A DNA stretch of 64,000 nucleotides, taken from contig DAOTUD010000185.1 in NCBI GenBank assembly GCA_034437275.1, positions 38,070-102,069 of the forward strand. Direction: 5' to 3'. The notes under the pieces are model-generated. The model worked only from the letters and a program-made list of their open reading frames with translations, did no database searches and had not been told where the DNA came from. This DNA is from TC-15 sp034437275. GTDB taxonomy: Bacteria; Chloroflexota; Anaerolineae; Aggregatilineales; Aggregatilineaceae. The position numbers and the translations under genes are program-made. Of the stretch, positions 43,472 through 53,102 are shown piece by piece (within the stretch, counting starts at the first letter, position 1; the number at the start of each line of letters is the position of its first letter).

Positions 43472-45180
43472 GACAGCGTACTCTCCTGGCGCTGCATACC
43501 GGCACGCTCTGCCCGTGCGACGATACTGATCGCTGTGCCAGAAGGCGCGCGTACCACCCATTCAACTGGTTTGCGTGTCTGGTTCCATTGGCGCAGCCAG
43601 GGAGACCAGGTCGCCTTACGTTCGTCGCGCCCGGCGAGGTGGCCGATATCCTGCGTTTGTGCGCCCATGATCAACGCGACACCTTCTTTCGCCTCCAGCG
43701 CGGTCTGCACAGTTCCGGCGGCATCGTGCTGGAGCGCGCGTTGGGTCAGGTATGTCGGCAGATAACCGTGATTGGCGATCAAAGCAGATATCTTGAATAT
43801 ATTTGCTTCCACCGGCTCGACTTCGACGCGCTCGATTACGACGCGCGGCGCGCAGGCCGCGTGTTTGAGCGTGAACAGACAATTGGTGTGGATCGTATCC
43901 TGGAGAAACTGTGTGGCTTCCTCACTCTCCGCCATCGAGACGGGGGGTGGGTTACGGAAGGTGAACATATGTGTCCATCCACCGATCTCGACCTTGCCCA
44001 ACTGCGGATGGTCAAACGGTGTCCACTCGACAAATCCTTTTCCCCCCAGGTGCTTGTCGTTGTATTCCAACAACTGTAATTCGTCGTCAGTGGAGCGCGC
44101 GCGCACCTGGTACTTGGCAGGTTCAGCGATGCCTGCGGCAAGCTCTGGATTCCACAACTCAGTAGAGAAAGTGAGGATGCCGAATTCATCATACGCCCAC
44201 TGCATCAGCGAGCCGACACGCGGCTTGTCAGGATCGGTTGTGAACTCCTCGTAAACCGATATGACCGGATAGCCGGTTGACTCCGTGCCCATTTCGCCAA
44301 TTGTCTTGTATACGTCCAGGTCGTGGCGCGGCAGCGTGCTGTCTGGCTCGACCAGCGAGGGGCGCAGATGTAGGCCGCCGTGTGTGTGATAGCACTGCAT
44401 CCCTGTGATGTTCGGGTGATGGAGGATGAACTGAGCAGTAGCGAGGGATTCCGGTTCGGAAAGCGGGTAATCGCCCGCGCCGTATTGGCGGAACTCAGGT
44501 CGCCACCCTGCCGGATAGTTGCGGTTCAGGTTGCCGTCGCGCGGCTTTTCGATCTCAACGGTCACCCCGTCCCATTCACCACGAATTTCGCCTTCACGGT
44601 ACATACGATAGTAAGGGCCGGGACCAACTTCCCCCGGTTCACGCTGCACCATCAGGCGTGGATCGTTTTCAGAGACCTTCCACTCGCCAGCAGGGTCTTC
44701 GATGCGCATCTGTACGATCAACCCGTCGCCGTTGATGTCGTGCTGGCACAACCCGCGCGTTTGTTCCTGCCCGGGCAGATAGCGCCCGTTGCCGCACCAA
44801 TGGTGCCCGGTGGTCAGGCTGATCTCGGCCCCGTCCGGGTTCACACGTGGAATAATGTAGAACGTCAAGTGATCGAGCAGCCAGGTCATAAAGTCATCTG
44901 CACCATACCGCGTCAGCAGATACCAGATCGTGTAAAGGGCGGTATGGGACGTAGCAATTTCCTCAGCATGGATATTGGCGTCGATGTAAAACGCGGGTTT
45001 CTGATCGTGCGGGCCGGTGGCTTGATTGGTTAGCGTCATACACCACACGTCGCGTCCTTGCCAGCTTTTGGCGAGCGACTCCAGGGTTGCCAATTTGGGA
45101 TAAGCCGCAGCTAGCCCCTGTAGATGAGCAGTCAGATCGTTGTAGACAAAGTATTCACCAAAATCGATATCGTAGGGCAT
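43468..45180 (-). CDS. M14 zinc carboxypeptidase
   Basis: 570 residues. M14 ligands: DANIHAEEIATS (H-x-x-E, about 68-79), YHTHGGLH (His, about 263), with substrate-binding RVNPDGAE (about 111), NLNRNYPAGW (about 217) and the catalytic Glu in FSTELWNPE (about 341). About 200 C-terminal residues form an extra domain with IFKISALIANHGYLPTYLT, like a beta-sandwich. No signal peptide, so cytosolic carboxypeptidase or amidase. Coupled by ATGA to the M24 remnant. Confidence 0.92.
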   Translation of the reverse strand: MPYDIDFGEYFVYNDLTAHLQGLAAAYPKLATLESLAKSWQGRDVWCMTLTNQATGPHDQKPAFYIDANIHAEEIATSHTALYTIWYLLTRYGADDFMTWLLDHLTFYIIPRVNPDGAEISLTTGHHWCGNGRYLPGQEQTRGLCQHDINGDGLIVQMRIEDPAGEWKVSENDPRLMVQREPGEVGPGPYYRMYREGEIRGEWDGVTVEIEKPRDGNLNRNYPAGWRPEFRQYGAGDYPLSEPESLATAQFILHHPNITGMQCYHTHGGLHLRPSLVEPDSTLPRHDLDVYKTIGEMGTESTGYPVISVYEEFTTDPDKPRVGSLMQWAYDEFGILTFSTELWNPELAAGIAEPAKYQVRARSTDDELQLLEYNDKHLGGKGFVEWTPFDHPQLGKVEIGGWTHMFTFRNPPPVSMAESEEATQFLQDTIHTNCLFTLKHAACAPRVVIERVEVEPVEANIFKISALIANHGYLPTYLTQRALQHDAAGTVQTALEAKEGVALIMGAQTQDIGHLAGRDERKATWSPWLRQWNQTRKPVEWVVRAPSGTAISIVARAERAGMQRQESTLS

Positions 45181-45185
45181 GGTAG

Positions 45186-46589
45186 TTAAAACTCCTGGTG
45201 AATGAGATCGGGATCGGGTTTCACAAACTGGCCCCAGCCGGGTTCACCAGTGATCTCGCCATCCGCAAACACCGTGCGCCCGTTAACCACTGTGCGCGAG
45301 ATCTGTCCCTGGAAGGTCATGCCTTCGTATAATTTGTCGCACTCGCGCGCCTGGCTGAACAGCATGTCAGGGTGTATTTGGGTTGTAGATTGTGGATTGT
45401 AGATTACCAGGTCGGCGTCCGCACCCACAGCGATCACGCCCTTACGCGGGTAAATCCCAAACCGCCGGGCACCGTTGGTGCTGATCAGCCGCACAGCCTG
45501 CTCAATGCTTATGCGTCCCTTGAGCGCCGCGTCCATCATGCCCAGTACCAATTCTTCGACCCCTGGAGCACCGGGCGGTGTGCGCCAGATGTCGGTCCGC
45601 GCGCGTTCCTTTTCCTCGACCGTAAATGGCGAGTGATCGGTCGTCACCCCCATCAGGCTGCCGTCCGCCAGCCCCGCCCATAATGCGGCTTGATCTTCTG
45701 GTTTGCGCAGCGGGGGATTGACCTTTGCATACGGCCCAACACGCTCCAGGTCGGCTTCGGTGAAGAAAAGAAAATGCGGACAGGTTTCTGCCGTAACCTC
45801 TGCCCCGGACTGCTTGAAGCGGCGCACCATCTCCAGCGCGTGCTGGGAACTGACATGCGCGATATGCAAGTTGGCTCCGGCAGCTTCATTCAATGTAATG
45901 AGCGTGGCAATCGCTGATGCTTCCACGTGTGGGGGGCGAGACTCACCGTGTGAGGGGACGTCGTTCTGGTTGGCAGCTTTGAGCAGCTCCGTATGCCATT
46001 GGATGAGCGATTCGGTTTCGGCGTGCACTGAGCATACCAGCCCTGTCTCGGCAACCAGGTGTAGTGCCTGATACAGATCGGGTATTTCTGGCAAGCAAAG
46101 CCCTTCAAATTCGTCATAGCGCCCAGCGGGCGCGGAGGTCATGAATATTTTGAAGCCGATCGCGCCTTCCATGACCATGTCGTCTATTTCGTCACGGTCG
46201 AGCAGGCCCGGCGCGGCATATAACCCGAAGTTGACATAGACGTTTGCCTCGCCAAGCGCTTTGCGCGCACGGAAGATATCGCCCGTTGCACAGCAGGGTT
46301 TGGAGATCGGCATCTCGAATACAGTCGTTACTCCGCCAGCCGCGGCGGCGCGCGTTTCCGTCGCGAAATCACCGCGCTGTGGATAGGCTGGGGCGCGGCA
46401 GTGCCAGTGGATGTCAATGGCCCCAGGCAGCACAAGGTGGCCGGCTGCGTCGATGCGTTGCTCGGCGTTGGCAACCGTGCCTCTCTCAAAGAGCGCACTA
46501 ATGCGCCCCCCCGTGATCCCGATATCCAGTGCCTGAATACCGGATTCAGTGACAACATCTGCATTTGAAATGATTGTGTCGAATTTCAC
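45186..46589 (-). CDS. Dihydroorotase/allantoinase/hydantoinase-family amidohydrolase
   Basis: 467 residues. Cyclic amidohydrolase motifs: DIHWHCRAPAYPQRGDF (H-x-H, about 59-75), GFKIFMTSAPAG (carbamylated Lys, about 150), VHAETES (about 193), IAHVSSQHA (about 244) and TTDHSPF (Asp, about 317), with WRTPPGAPGVEE typical of allantoinase-like members. It opens a cyclic ureide or imide ring. No allantoin genes accompany it, so the substrate is open. Confidence 0.9.
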   Translation of the reverse strand: MKFDTIISNADVVTESGIQALDIGITGGRISALFERGTVANAEQRIDAAGHLVLPGAIDIHWHCRAPAYPQRGDFATETRAAAAGGVTTVFEMPISKPCCATGDIFRARKALGEANVYVNFGLYAAPGLLDRDEIDDMVMEGAIGFKIFMTSAPAGRYDEFEGLCLPEIPDLYQALHLVAETGLVCSVHAETESLIQWHTELLKAANQNDVPSHGESRPPHVEASAIATLITLNEAAGANLHIAHVSSQHALEMVRRFKQSGAEVTAETCPHFLFFTEADLERVGPYAKVNPPLRKPEDQAALWAGLADGSLMGVTTDHSPFTVEEKERARTDIWRTPPGAPGVEELVLGMMDAALKGRISIEQAVRLISTNGARRFGIYPRKGVIAVGADADLVIYNPQSTTQIHPDMLFSQARECDKLYEGMTFQGQISRTVVNGRTVFADGEITGEPGWGQFVKPDPDLIHQEF

Positions 46590-46595
46590 CGTATA

Positions 46596-47765
46596 TCATC
46601 CATTAACTAAATGAAGCAGCGTACGATTGACAAAGTCTCTTAAGATAGTAGTTGTGGCTTCCAGTTCGTTGATCGTGACGTACTCGTCGAACGCGTGCGC
46701 GACCTTGTAGCTGCCCGGACCGAATATGATCATCTCGCCGCGTGCCAGACCGGTCAGGTGTTTGGCATCGCTGCCGGGCAGATATCCTACCGGGCCGGGA
46801 TCGTCGTGAGAGCTGTCCGCAACACAGTGCATAAATGTCCGTGCCAGCGGCGATTCTACTGTCGAACTAAACCAGTTGGAGGTCAAAAAATCGCCAATCC
46901 ACACCGTAGCGGGGTTGACATCTACGCCTGCAACGACATGCCTGAGTTCTTTCTGTACCATGTCAGGGTCTTCGCCAGGCACCATGCGCCGATCTAACCG
47001 CACTTCACAGCTATCGGGGACAGCATTGGCTGTGCTGCCCCCCTCGATCACGCCGACATTGCACGTTGGTACGCCAACCATGGGATGCCCGCGTTTCCCC
47101 AGTTCCTGGTGATAGGCATCGAGCGCAAGCACCATATGCGCCATCGCCGTGATCGCATTGATGCCCCGGTCCGGGTTGGTAGCATGGACTGAGCGCCCAG
47201 TTGTACGGACCGTCGCCCGCATCACGCCTTTGTGCGCTGTTGCCACACGGTTATGGGTTTGTTCTCCCACGACAATGAAGTCACTCATCGGCAGGTGGCC
47301 ATTATCAGCCAGCCAGCGGGTGCCCAGTTGGCCGCCGGTTTCCTCTTCTGCCGCAGCGACCAACACCAGCGTGCCCTGTAAGTTCTCGCGCTGTTCCGCA
47401 ACATGGCTCAGGGTCGTCATCATCGCCGCCAGGGGAGCTTTGTCATCGACGCTGCCTTTGCCGTAGACACGTCCCTCTTTGATCGTCGCTGCATATGGAT
47501 CAACGCTCCATTTGCCCGCTTCATCTTCGGCGATTGGCACTGTGTCGATGTGTGCGTGCAGCATGATTACCGGCTCGCCCTGGCCGATAGTGGCGATCAC
47601 ACTGAGCGCCTCGGGCTTGACTTCAGGGGCGAGCACGGTGACATCACAGCCTGCCGCGCGCAGCACGTTTGCGATATACGCAGCGATGGCTTGGGTATCT
47701 CCGGGCGGGTTTGGCGACGGGATGCGGACCAGGTCCTGCAGCAGCGCTAGCGAATCGAAGGCCAT
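46596..47765 (-). CDS. M20 peptidase/deacylase (ArgE/DapE-type)
   Basis: 389 residues. HAHIDTVP (His and Asp ligands, about 75-82), YGKGSVDDKAPLAAM (bridging Asp, about 98-112), AAAEEETGGQLG (catalytic Glu and ligand, about 132-143), dimerisation domain SVHATNPDRGINAI. It removes an acyl group or amino acid from an amide, as in acetylornithine or succinyl-DAP deacylation. Tightly packed between the hydantoinase-like and AstE-like genes. Confidence 0.92.
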   Translation of the reverse strand: MAFDSLALLQDLVRIPSPNPPGDTQAIAAYIANVLRAAGCDVTVLAPEVKPEALSVIATIGQGEPVIMLHAHIDTVPIAEDEAGKWSVDPYAATIKEGRVYGKGSVDDKAPLAAMMTTLSHVAEQRENLQGTLVLVAAAEEETGGQLGTRWLADNGHLPMSDFIVVGEQTHNRVATAHKGVMRATVRTTGRSVHATNPDRGINAITAMAHMVLALDAYHQELGKRGHPMVGVPTCNVGVIEGGSTANAVPDSCEVRLDRRMVPGEDPDMVQKELRHVVAGVDVNPATVWIGDFLTSNWFSSTVESPLARTFMHCVADSSHDDPGPVGYLPGSDAKHLTGLARGEMIIFGPGSYKVAHAFDEYVTINELEATTTILRDFVNRTLLHLVNG

Positions 47766-47767
47766 GA

Positions 47768-48748
47768 CTACAACTCACCTTCAATTTCGGCGTAGAAACA
47801 ACACCAGTCTCCGGTTTGCACATTGGGCAATGCGCGCAGCCCGAAGATCATGCCATCGGCAGGCGTGCGCAGCTCGGTTTGCACATCACCATAAACGTCT
47901 ACGATACGGGCCAGAAGATCGCCTTTTTGCATTGGTTTCTGGAATTCGAGCGCCGGTTCGGCCAGGAACAGCCCGCTGGTAGGGGCCAGCAGGGCGTGCT
48001 GGAATCCAGTCAACCACTGCGCAGCGTACGCCGGATTGCCAGCGATCATCTGGTAATGGCGCAGCAGGTTCAGAATGCCGTCCGCTAGTGTGCGGGCGCA
48101 GCGGTGAAAGTCGCGCGGCGAGGTGGCCGAACGCCCACCTAATTCGACGGTCAGCGCGTGTTTGCCGGCCTCATGCATCACCGCGGGGGGCGATCCGGAG
48201 GGCCGGATATTTTTTAAGATTAGGGGCCAGTCGGGGCCCATCGCTTTGGCAAGTTCGATCGATTCCTGCTCAGTCGTCGTGAAGATGGTTTCGGATAGGT
48301 ACGAATGCGCGCCCCCGGAGTGAATCGATATCTCGTAGGTCGCTGTTTCGCGGAGCCACTCGCTGTGGACATGCGCCAATCGCTCGGTGAGGTAACCACC
48401 TTCCCGACCAGGATAAATGCGGTTCAGATCGTAGCTAAACGTGTCGAGTGGATTGCCGCGCTGGGCGGCTTCATAAGCCGGGACGTTCAATACTGGCACC
48501 AGCACAACGCTGCCGCGCATGGCCACCGGATCAAGCTCGATGTCCACCATGTGGCAGGCCAGCGTGCCTTCTGGTTCGTCGCCATGAATCACGGCGTCGA
48601 CCCACACGCATGGGCCATCTTCAACCCCGTTGAGAACTATCACGGGAATCGCCAGTTTTCCGCCACCGGGCAGCGTTGTAACGTCGATCACGCCGCGCGC
48701 ACGCGTGCCCGGCGCGGCAGTTGCTGTTCCTACAGTAAGTTCAGGCAT
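47768..48748 (-). CDS. Succinylglutamate desuccinylase/aspartoacylase-family deacylase
   Basis: 326 residues, M14-like fold: VIHGDEPEG (H-x-x-E, about 53-61), SYDLNRIYPG (about 106), SIHSGGAHS (third zinc His, about 141) and LTVELGGRS (catalytic Glu, about 197). The family hydrolyses N-acyl amino acids (N-succinylglutamate, N-acetylaspartate, ectoine intermediates). GAGGAGACT precedes the ATG. Together with the M20 gene it suggests N-acylated amino-acid intermediates. Confidence 0.9.
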   Translation of the reverse strand: MPELTVGTATAAPGTRARGVIDVTTLPGGGKLAIPVIVLNGVEDGPCVWVDAVIHGDEPEGTLACHMVDIELDPVAMRGSVVLVPVLNVPAYEAAQRGNPLDTFSYDLNRIYPGREGGYLTERLAHVHSEWLRETATYEISIHSGGAHSYLSETIFTTTEQESIELAKAMGPDWPLILKNIRPSGSPPAVMHEAGKHALTVELGGRSATSPRDFHRCARTLADGILNLLRHYQMIAGNPAYAAQWLTGFQHALLAPTSGLFLAEPALEFQKPMQKGDLLARIVDVYGDVQTELRTPADGMIFGLRALPNVQTGDWCCFYAEIEGEL

Positions 48749-48758
48749 AGTCTCCTCG

Positions 48759-49946
48759 CTAGTTTGTCACACGGTAGCGCGCGATGACGTCGCGCATGCG
48801 ATCCAACGCTTCGCGGATTTTTTCGGTGTTTTGCAGCAGACTGATTCGCAAGTATCCGCCCCAGTTGTCACCAAATCCTGTGCCAGGGAAAATCAATACG
48901 CGACCTTCCTTCAGCAGCAGATACGATAGCTCGGTGGCATGAATGCCTGTGGAGGAACTATTCGTCCACAGGAAAAAGGCACCGCGTGGTTCGCTGTAGT
49001 CCAATCCCATAGCATCCAGGCCCTGCATCATTGCCGCACGGCGTTCCTCGTAGATGTGCTTGATGTGTTCCAGCGGCTCAACCGGCCCGGTCAGCGCTGC
49101 GAGCGCGGCATGCTGCGAAATCGTAGCCGCTGGCCCGGTCGTGCATGCCTTGACGCGCGCCATCGTCTCGATGACATCACGTGGTGCGGCCACATAACCG
49201 ACGCGCAGGCCGGTCATGGAGTATGTCTTCGAGAATCCGTTAATCGTGATGGTGCGTTCTTGCATACCCGGTACTGAGCCGATGCTGAAGTGCTGCCAAT
49301 CGTCATAAACAAATTTCTCGTAGATTTCGTCGGAGATCACGATCAGGTTATGGCGGATCGCCACCTTAGCAATGGCACGCAGACGATCTTCCGTGACAAT
49401 GCCTCCGGTGGGGTTGCTAGGCGTCACGATCAACAGCGCTTTGGTGCGCGGTGTGATCGCGGCTTCGACCGCTTCAGGGCGCAGGTTGAACGCGTCGTCG
49501 TGATCGGTAGGCACCATTACCATATTTCCCCCGGCGCTGAGGATGGCGTCATCATACGAGGTGTAACGCGGGTCAGGCACGAGGATATCGTCGCCGGGGT
49601 CGATCAGGGTCTGCATGACCAGGAACAGTCCCTCTTGTCCGCCAGTGGTGATGATGACATGCTCGGCGGTCACGTCCAGGCCATTTTCGCGGCGCAGCTT
49701 GTTGGCTACCGCTTCACGCAGCGCGAGCATCCCGGCGACTGGGGTAGGGGCTGTCTGTTGATCGCGGACTGCCGTTTTTGCCGCTTCGATGATGTGCGGT
49801 GGCGTCGGCAGATCAGGATCGCCGCGGCCCAGTGCGATCGTGTCTGGCAATGTGGCAGCCATCTCCATCAGCGCATAACGTAATTGCGTGCCGTCAGCCG
49901 CTACAGCGCGGATTTCTTCCGGAATGTTTGGGTTTGGGAGCGTCAT
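48759..49946 (-). CDS. Class I/II PLP-dependent aminotransferase
   Basis: 395 residues from ATG 49946, overlapping the upstream stop (ATGA). Fold type I markers: LGRGDPDLPTP near 40, TTGGQEGLFLVMQTLIDPGDDIL (about 95-117), TPSNPTGGIV (Asn, about 170), ISDEIYEKFVYD (Asp/Tyr, about 200), the PLP Lys in TINGFSKTYSMTGLRVGYV (about 235) and the C-terminal substrate Arg in GGYLRISLL. It transaminates an amino acid or its 2-oxo acid. Closely resembles the broken gene at 63170. Confidence 0.93.
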   Translation of the reverse strand: MTLPNPNIPEEIRAVAADGTQLRYALMEMAATLPDTIALGRGDPDLPTPPHIIEAAKTAVRDQQTAPTPVAGMLALREAVANKLRRENGLDVTAEHVIITTGGQEGLFLVMQTLIDPGDDILVPDPRYTSYDDAILSAGGNMVMVPTDHDDAFNLRPEAVEAAITPRTKALLIVTPSNPTGGIVTEDRLRAIAKVAIRHNLIVISDEIYEKFVYDDWQHFSIGSVPGMQERTITINGFSKTYSMTGLRVGYVAAPRDVIETMARVKACTTGPAATISQHAALAALTGPVEPLEHIKHIYEERRAAMMQGLDAMGLDYSEPRGAFFLWTNSSSTGIHATELSYLLLKEGRVLIFPGTGFGDNWGGYLRISLLQNTEKIREALDRMRDVIARYRVTN

Positions 49947-50659
49947 TGTGATTCCACCAATCCCAGTGCGGCCCACTGCGAGATGCTGGGCGAGCAGATC
50001 GTCATGCTCTGTTTGAACGCACGTAGCTGCAGGGCCTGTTCCGATCCGGCAAACCAACCCATACGCCAGCCTGGCAGCCGGTCTGACAGACTGCCCAGCG
50101 TGACAACACGCGGCGCAAGACCGGAATCCTGCGCGGGATGGAAGCCGGTGCGGGGTGTATGATCTATATCCCAGATCACCCACCAGCCATGTGTATGCAC
50201 CAATTCAAGCGCGCTGGGGAGGGTGGCGTCTGAAAGTGCGGGCGTCAGATACACCGAACTGATCGCGGTCGGCGTGATGCATTCGGACGCAACTTCGGCC
50301 CCAACCAGCGCTACAGGTCCGGCAATGTGCTGGGAGTCGCCGGGGCAAAACAACTGCGTCCCCGCCGGGACTAGTTTCTTGATCGCCACAAAGCGTGCTT
50401 CTGTGCCGCCACACGTGATCGTCACATCATCAGGCGAGATCGCCAGTCCATAGCGATCATTGAGCGTATCAGCGACCCATGTACGCAGCGGGAGAATCCC
50501 GGGACGGTCGGTGTATTTGGTCTTACCTGCGTCGAGCGCATCCAGCGCGGCATCGATTACTGCCTGTGGCAGTTCAGGCCCTGGCAGCAAATTGGCCGGG
50601 TCAGGCAGGCTTGTCACACGCGCCGCTAACGGACGGGATAAGTTCTGCGGCGCGATCAT
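49943..50659 (-). CDS. Shortened aminotransferase-like protein lacking the PLP lysine
   Basis: 238 residues, against about 390 for the family. LLPGPELPQAVIDAALDAL, KYTDRPGILPLRTWVAD, TCGGTEARFVAIKKLV and the late GSLSDRLPGWRMGWFAG are aminotransferase landmarks. In the last one the expected S-x-S-K-x-x-x-x-P-G-x-R carries Asp instead of the Schiff-base Lys. The small C-terminal domain is absent. The frame is intact and overlaps both neighbours by 4 bases, so it is maintained; it may be a regulatory or structural partner of the active aminotransferase encoded next. Confidence 0.75.
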   Translation of the reverse strand: MIAPQNLSRPLAARVTSLPDPANLLPGPELPQAVIDAALDALDAGKTKYTDRPGILPLRTWVADTLNDRYGLAISPDDVTITCGGTEARFVAIKKLVPAGTQLFCPGDSQHIAGPVALVGAEVASECITPTAISSVYLTPALSDATLPSALELVHTHGWWVIWDIDHTPRTGFHPAQDSGLAPRVVTLGSLSDRLPGWRMGWFAGSEQALQLRAFKQSMTICSPSISQWAALGLVESQ

Positions 50660-51726
50660 GACTCAACAACCTCACGGTCGAAGGGAAAATCAATTCCCAG
50701 CGTGGCCGCAAGGTCTTCCAGTTCGGCAAAGACCATTGCATCAAGTTTGGCGCCATCCTGGCGATAGCCCATTTCACGCCGGTGATCGATCTCGCCGGGC
50801 ACGAGAATCTCGTCAAAACCCGGACGCAGTTTGGCTGATTTCGCCATGTTGATGAAATCATCCATACGCGCCTTGAACTCGTCAACGGGCATAAACCACG
50901 CGATATCGAGTGCGATCATCGTGTGTGCGACGTCTTGTTTCGCCGGGTCAGCATACGGTGTGAGCCCATATCCGCCACCGCTGATCACACCGGTGATCAC
51001 ATCGGTGAGCATGGCAAGGCCATAGCCTTTGTGCTGCCCGATGCCCAGCAGCGCGCCTGCCATTGCCGCCGAGGGATCGTCCGTTTCGTAACCTTCAGGC
51101 GTCAATGCCCAGTCGAGTGGCATCTTTTTGCCTTCGCGCTCGTACCAGCGCATCATTCCTTTGCCTGCGGTTGTCAGCGCAATATCCAGCACGATGGGGA
51201 ACTCCCCCCCTGTTGGCGCGGCGATGCCCCAGGGATTGGTCCCTGTGACGCCGGTATGACCGCCCCAGGGCGCCATCTCCGGCCCCGCGTTGGTTATGGC
51301 GATGCCGATGCAGTCATGTTCGAGTGCGATGCGCGCGGGGACAGCCGATGAACCGAAATGCGTGCTGTTGCGCACGACCACCGTGCCCACCCCGCTGAGC
51401 TTGGCCTTTTCGATTGCCAGTTCCATCGCTTTCTGCGCAATGACCGAGCCAAGCCCGTTATGACCGTTCACCAGGGCCAACGCCGGTGATTCCTTGACGA
51501 TCTCAAATTCAGCTCCGGGAATGATCCAGCCGTTCGAAATGCGTTCGTGATAGACCGGCAGGCGGCGCACACCCTGTCCCTGACCAGGTAAGCAGCGCAG
51601 TTCGCTTTCGATCAGGCCACGCGTGCAGCGGCGCGCTTCGTCTTCCGAAACGCCCATCGCTCTGAAGGCACGAAATGTGAAATTCTCGAGTCCGTCAACC
51701 GGAACCCGAATCAGCGTAATTGGCAT
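50656..51726 (-). CDS. Malate/lactate/ureidoglycolate dehydrogenase (Ldh2 family)
   Basis: 356 residues of the NAD(P)-dependent Ldh2/AllD/DpkA fold: LIESELRCLPGQGQGVRRLP (about 38-57), VNGHNGLGSVIAQKAM (about 89), VRNSTHFGSSAVPARIA (His in the catalytic site, about 120-136), GTNPWGIAAPTG (about 163) and GHHKGYGLAM-like GQHKGYGLAML (about 233). It oxidises 2-hydroxy acids or reduces cyclic imino acids (delta-1-piperideine/pyrroline-2-carboxylate). Either would fit an amino-acid route. Confidence 0.92.
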   Translation of the reverse strand: MPITLIRVPVDGLENFTFRAFRAMGVSEDEARRCTRGLIESELRCLPGQGQGVRRLPVYHERISNGWIIPGAEFEIVKESPALALVNGHNGLGSVIAQKAMELAIEKAKLSGVGTVVVRNSTHFGSSAVPARIALEHDCIGIAITNAGPEMAPWGGHTGVTGTNPWGIAAPTGGEFPIVLDIALTTAGKGMMRWYEREGKKMPLDWALTPEGYETDDPSAAMAGALLGIGQHKGYGLAMLTDVITGVISGGGYGLTPYADPAKQDVAHTMIALDIAWFMPVDEFKARMDDFINMAKSAKLRPGFDEILVPGEIDHRREMGYRQDGAKLDAMVFAELEDLAATLGIDFPFDREVVES

Positions 51727-51729
51727 GGT

Positions 51730-52191
51730 CTATATACCTTCTACAGCGTATTTTTCGAGCTGCTCAGGTGTGTAGACCTGCATGAGTTCCAGCTCGATAC
51801 CGCCGGCTTCCTGGTCGAGAAACGCGACCCAGCCTTCGGGGTGGGGATGGCTGCCCTCAACCTTGCAGGCAGCGCATTCTTTGAGCGTCGCCCCGTTAGC
51901 CTGGGCCTCGTCGAGCGCTTTGTCGATGTCCGGTACTGCGTAGCAGATGTGGTGCAGTCCCTCATAGCCACGCTCCTTGATCCAGGCGTCGAAGCGTCCC
52001 CCCTCATCCAATGACTGGCACAACTGGTACTCAACGTCACCCACATTGAAAATGGCGACACGATTGCGCGATTTGGGATAGTCTTCCACTTGCGCATCGT
52101 GCCCAATCCCCAGCAGGTCCTGGTAGGTTTTCAGCGCGGCGCGTGCGTCGCGTACGGCAAACGCCATATGTTTGATATAGGTGCTGTCCAT
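51730..52191 (-). CDS. VOC family (glyoxalase/methylmalonyl-CoA epimerase-like) protein
   Basis: 153 residues from ATG 52191 (GGAG 8 bases upstream; GTG 52197 is too close to the SD). Two paired beta-alpha-beta-beta-beta modules: IKHMAFAVRDARAALKTYQD with the first metal His (about 9), EYQLCQSLDEGGRFD, LHHICYAVPDIDKALDEAQ with HH (about 77) and EAGGIELELMQV with the Glu ligand. It likely epimerises or cleaves a small acid or thioester. Precedes the Ldh2 gene by 3 bases. Confidence 0.88.
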   Translation of the reverse strand: MDSTYIKHMAFAVRDARAALKTYQDLLGIGHDAQVEDYPKSRNRVAIFNVGDVEYQLCQSLDEGGRFDAWIKERGYEGLHHICYAVPDIDKALDEAQANGATLKECAACKVEGSHPHPEGWVAFLDQEAGGIELELMQVYTPEQLEKYAVEGI

Positions 52192-52220
52192 GCTCACATC
52201 TCCACATTTCGTTTAGATTG

Positions 52221-53102
52221 CTACTCGATTAGATCAAATACACTTTGCAGGTTGACGCCGGGAGTAAGGTTAGGCGCAATGCCTGACGTGACCGATGTCA
52301 TTAGCAGTGTGATGCCGGGACCATATCCCGCGCGCGGGCTGTCACCTTGTCCGATCACGCCGATCCCGACCGCGCCACGCAGATAACCGTGATTCCAGCG
52401 GCTGTCATAGTCGGCTAATGCAACCACATCCCCCAGCCGCAGCCCGTCTAGCCCCGCATCCGCGAGCGCGGCGTGGTCCTTGGTCTGGATATGCAGCGAA
52501 CCGCCTTCGCTGGTGAGTCCCGCGCCCGCGCCGAGCAAATGTGGAGGGACAATGCCCACTACCGGCACGCTGAGCTTGCCCTCCGAAGTGGTTGTAACCT
52601 CCAGGCTTTCTAGCAGTTCGGGCGAGCAGCTTTTCAGCTTTACATCCGGGTGGTCGGGCAGTTCTAAGCCGACACCTGTGGCGCGCACCACGATTTTGTC
52701 ACCAATCGCCATCCGCTCGCGTGTTGCTGCGGGGAAGTGGATGATGACGTGTTCCGAAAACCGGCCCGACTTACCCGTAACCACACCCCGTTCACCTTGC
52801 GCTCTGCCCGTCATGACTACGGCAGTATTGCCCACACAAGAGAGGATGTTCAACCCACGATTGCCGCGATCATCGCTGAGTGTGATACTCACGCCGGGGT
52901 GAATACAGTCGGCCAGCCAGCCATACGCCGCATCGCCAACCGACACGTTATAGACAATGCCGCCATAGGTGGGTAACAAAAATGGTTTGCCATCTGCATC
53001 AAGTCGGTAGGGTTCGGCGGGCAAGCCGGGAAAGCCGGGGGATGCGATCTGGCCCATCACCGAAACGGAAACCAGGCGGTCAGCATTTGTTCTGACGTTC
53101 AT
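52221..53102 (-). CDS. DUF4438 protein, copy 2
   Basis: 293 residues. Start TNADRLVSVSVMGQIASPGF, GGIVYNVSVGDAAYGWLAD (about 46-64), HIHPGVSI-like CIHPGVSITL, VVTGKSGRFSEHVIIHF, LKSCSPELLESL (about 158) and RGAVGIGVIGQGDSPRAGYGPGITLLMT (about 240-267) match DUF4438, a family known from crystal structures but without assigned chemistry. It is a paralogue of the upstream gene, with which it overlaps by 4 bases (ATGA), so the two products may form a hetero-oligomer. Confidence 0.8.
   Translation of the reverse strand: MNVRTNADRLVSVSVMGQIASPGFPGLPAEPYRLDADGKPFLLPTYGGIVYNVSVGDAAYGWLADCIHPGVSITLSDDRGNRGLNILSCVGNTAVVMTGRAQGERGVVTGKSGRFSEHVIIHFPAATRERMAIGDKIVVRATGVGLELPDHPDVKLKSCSPELLESLEVTTTSEGKLSVPVVGIVPPHLLGAGAGLTSEGGSLHIQTKDHAALADAGLDGLRLGDVVALADYDSRWNHGYLRGAVGIGVIGQGDSPRAGYGPGITLLMTSVTSGIAPNLTPGVNLQSVFDLIE

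Noticed and set aside
48088..48323. Possible small genes within the AstE-like region
   Set aside because: Overlap a clear coding frame with metal-binding motifs and have no supporting signals.
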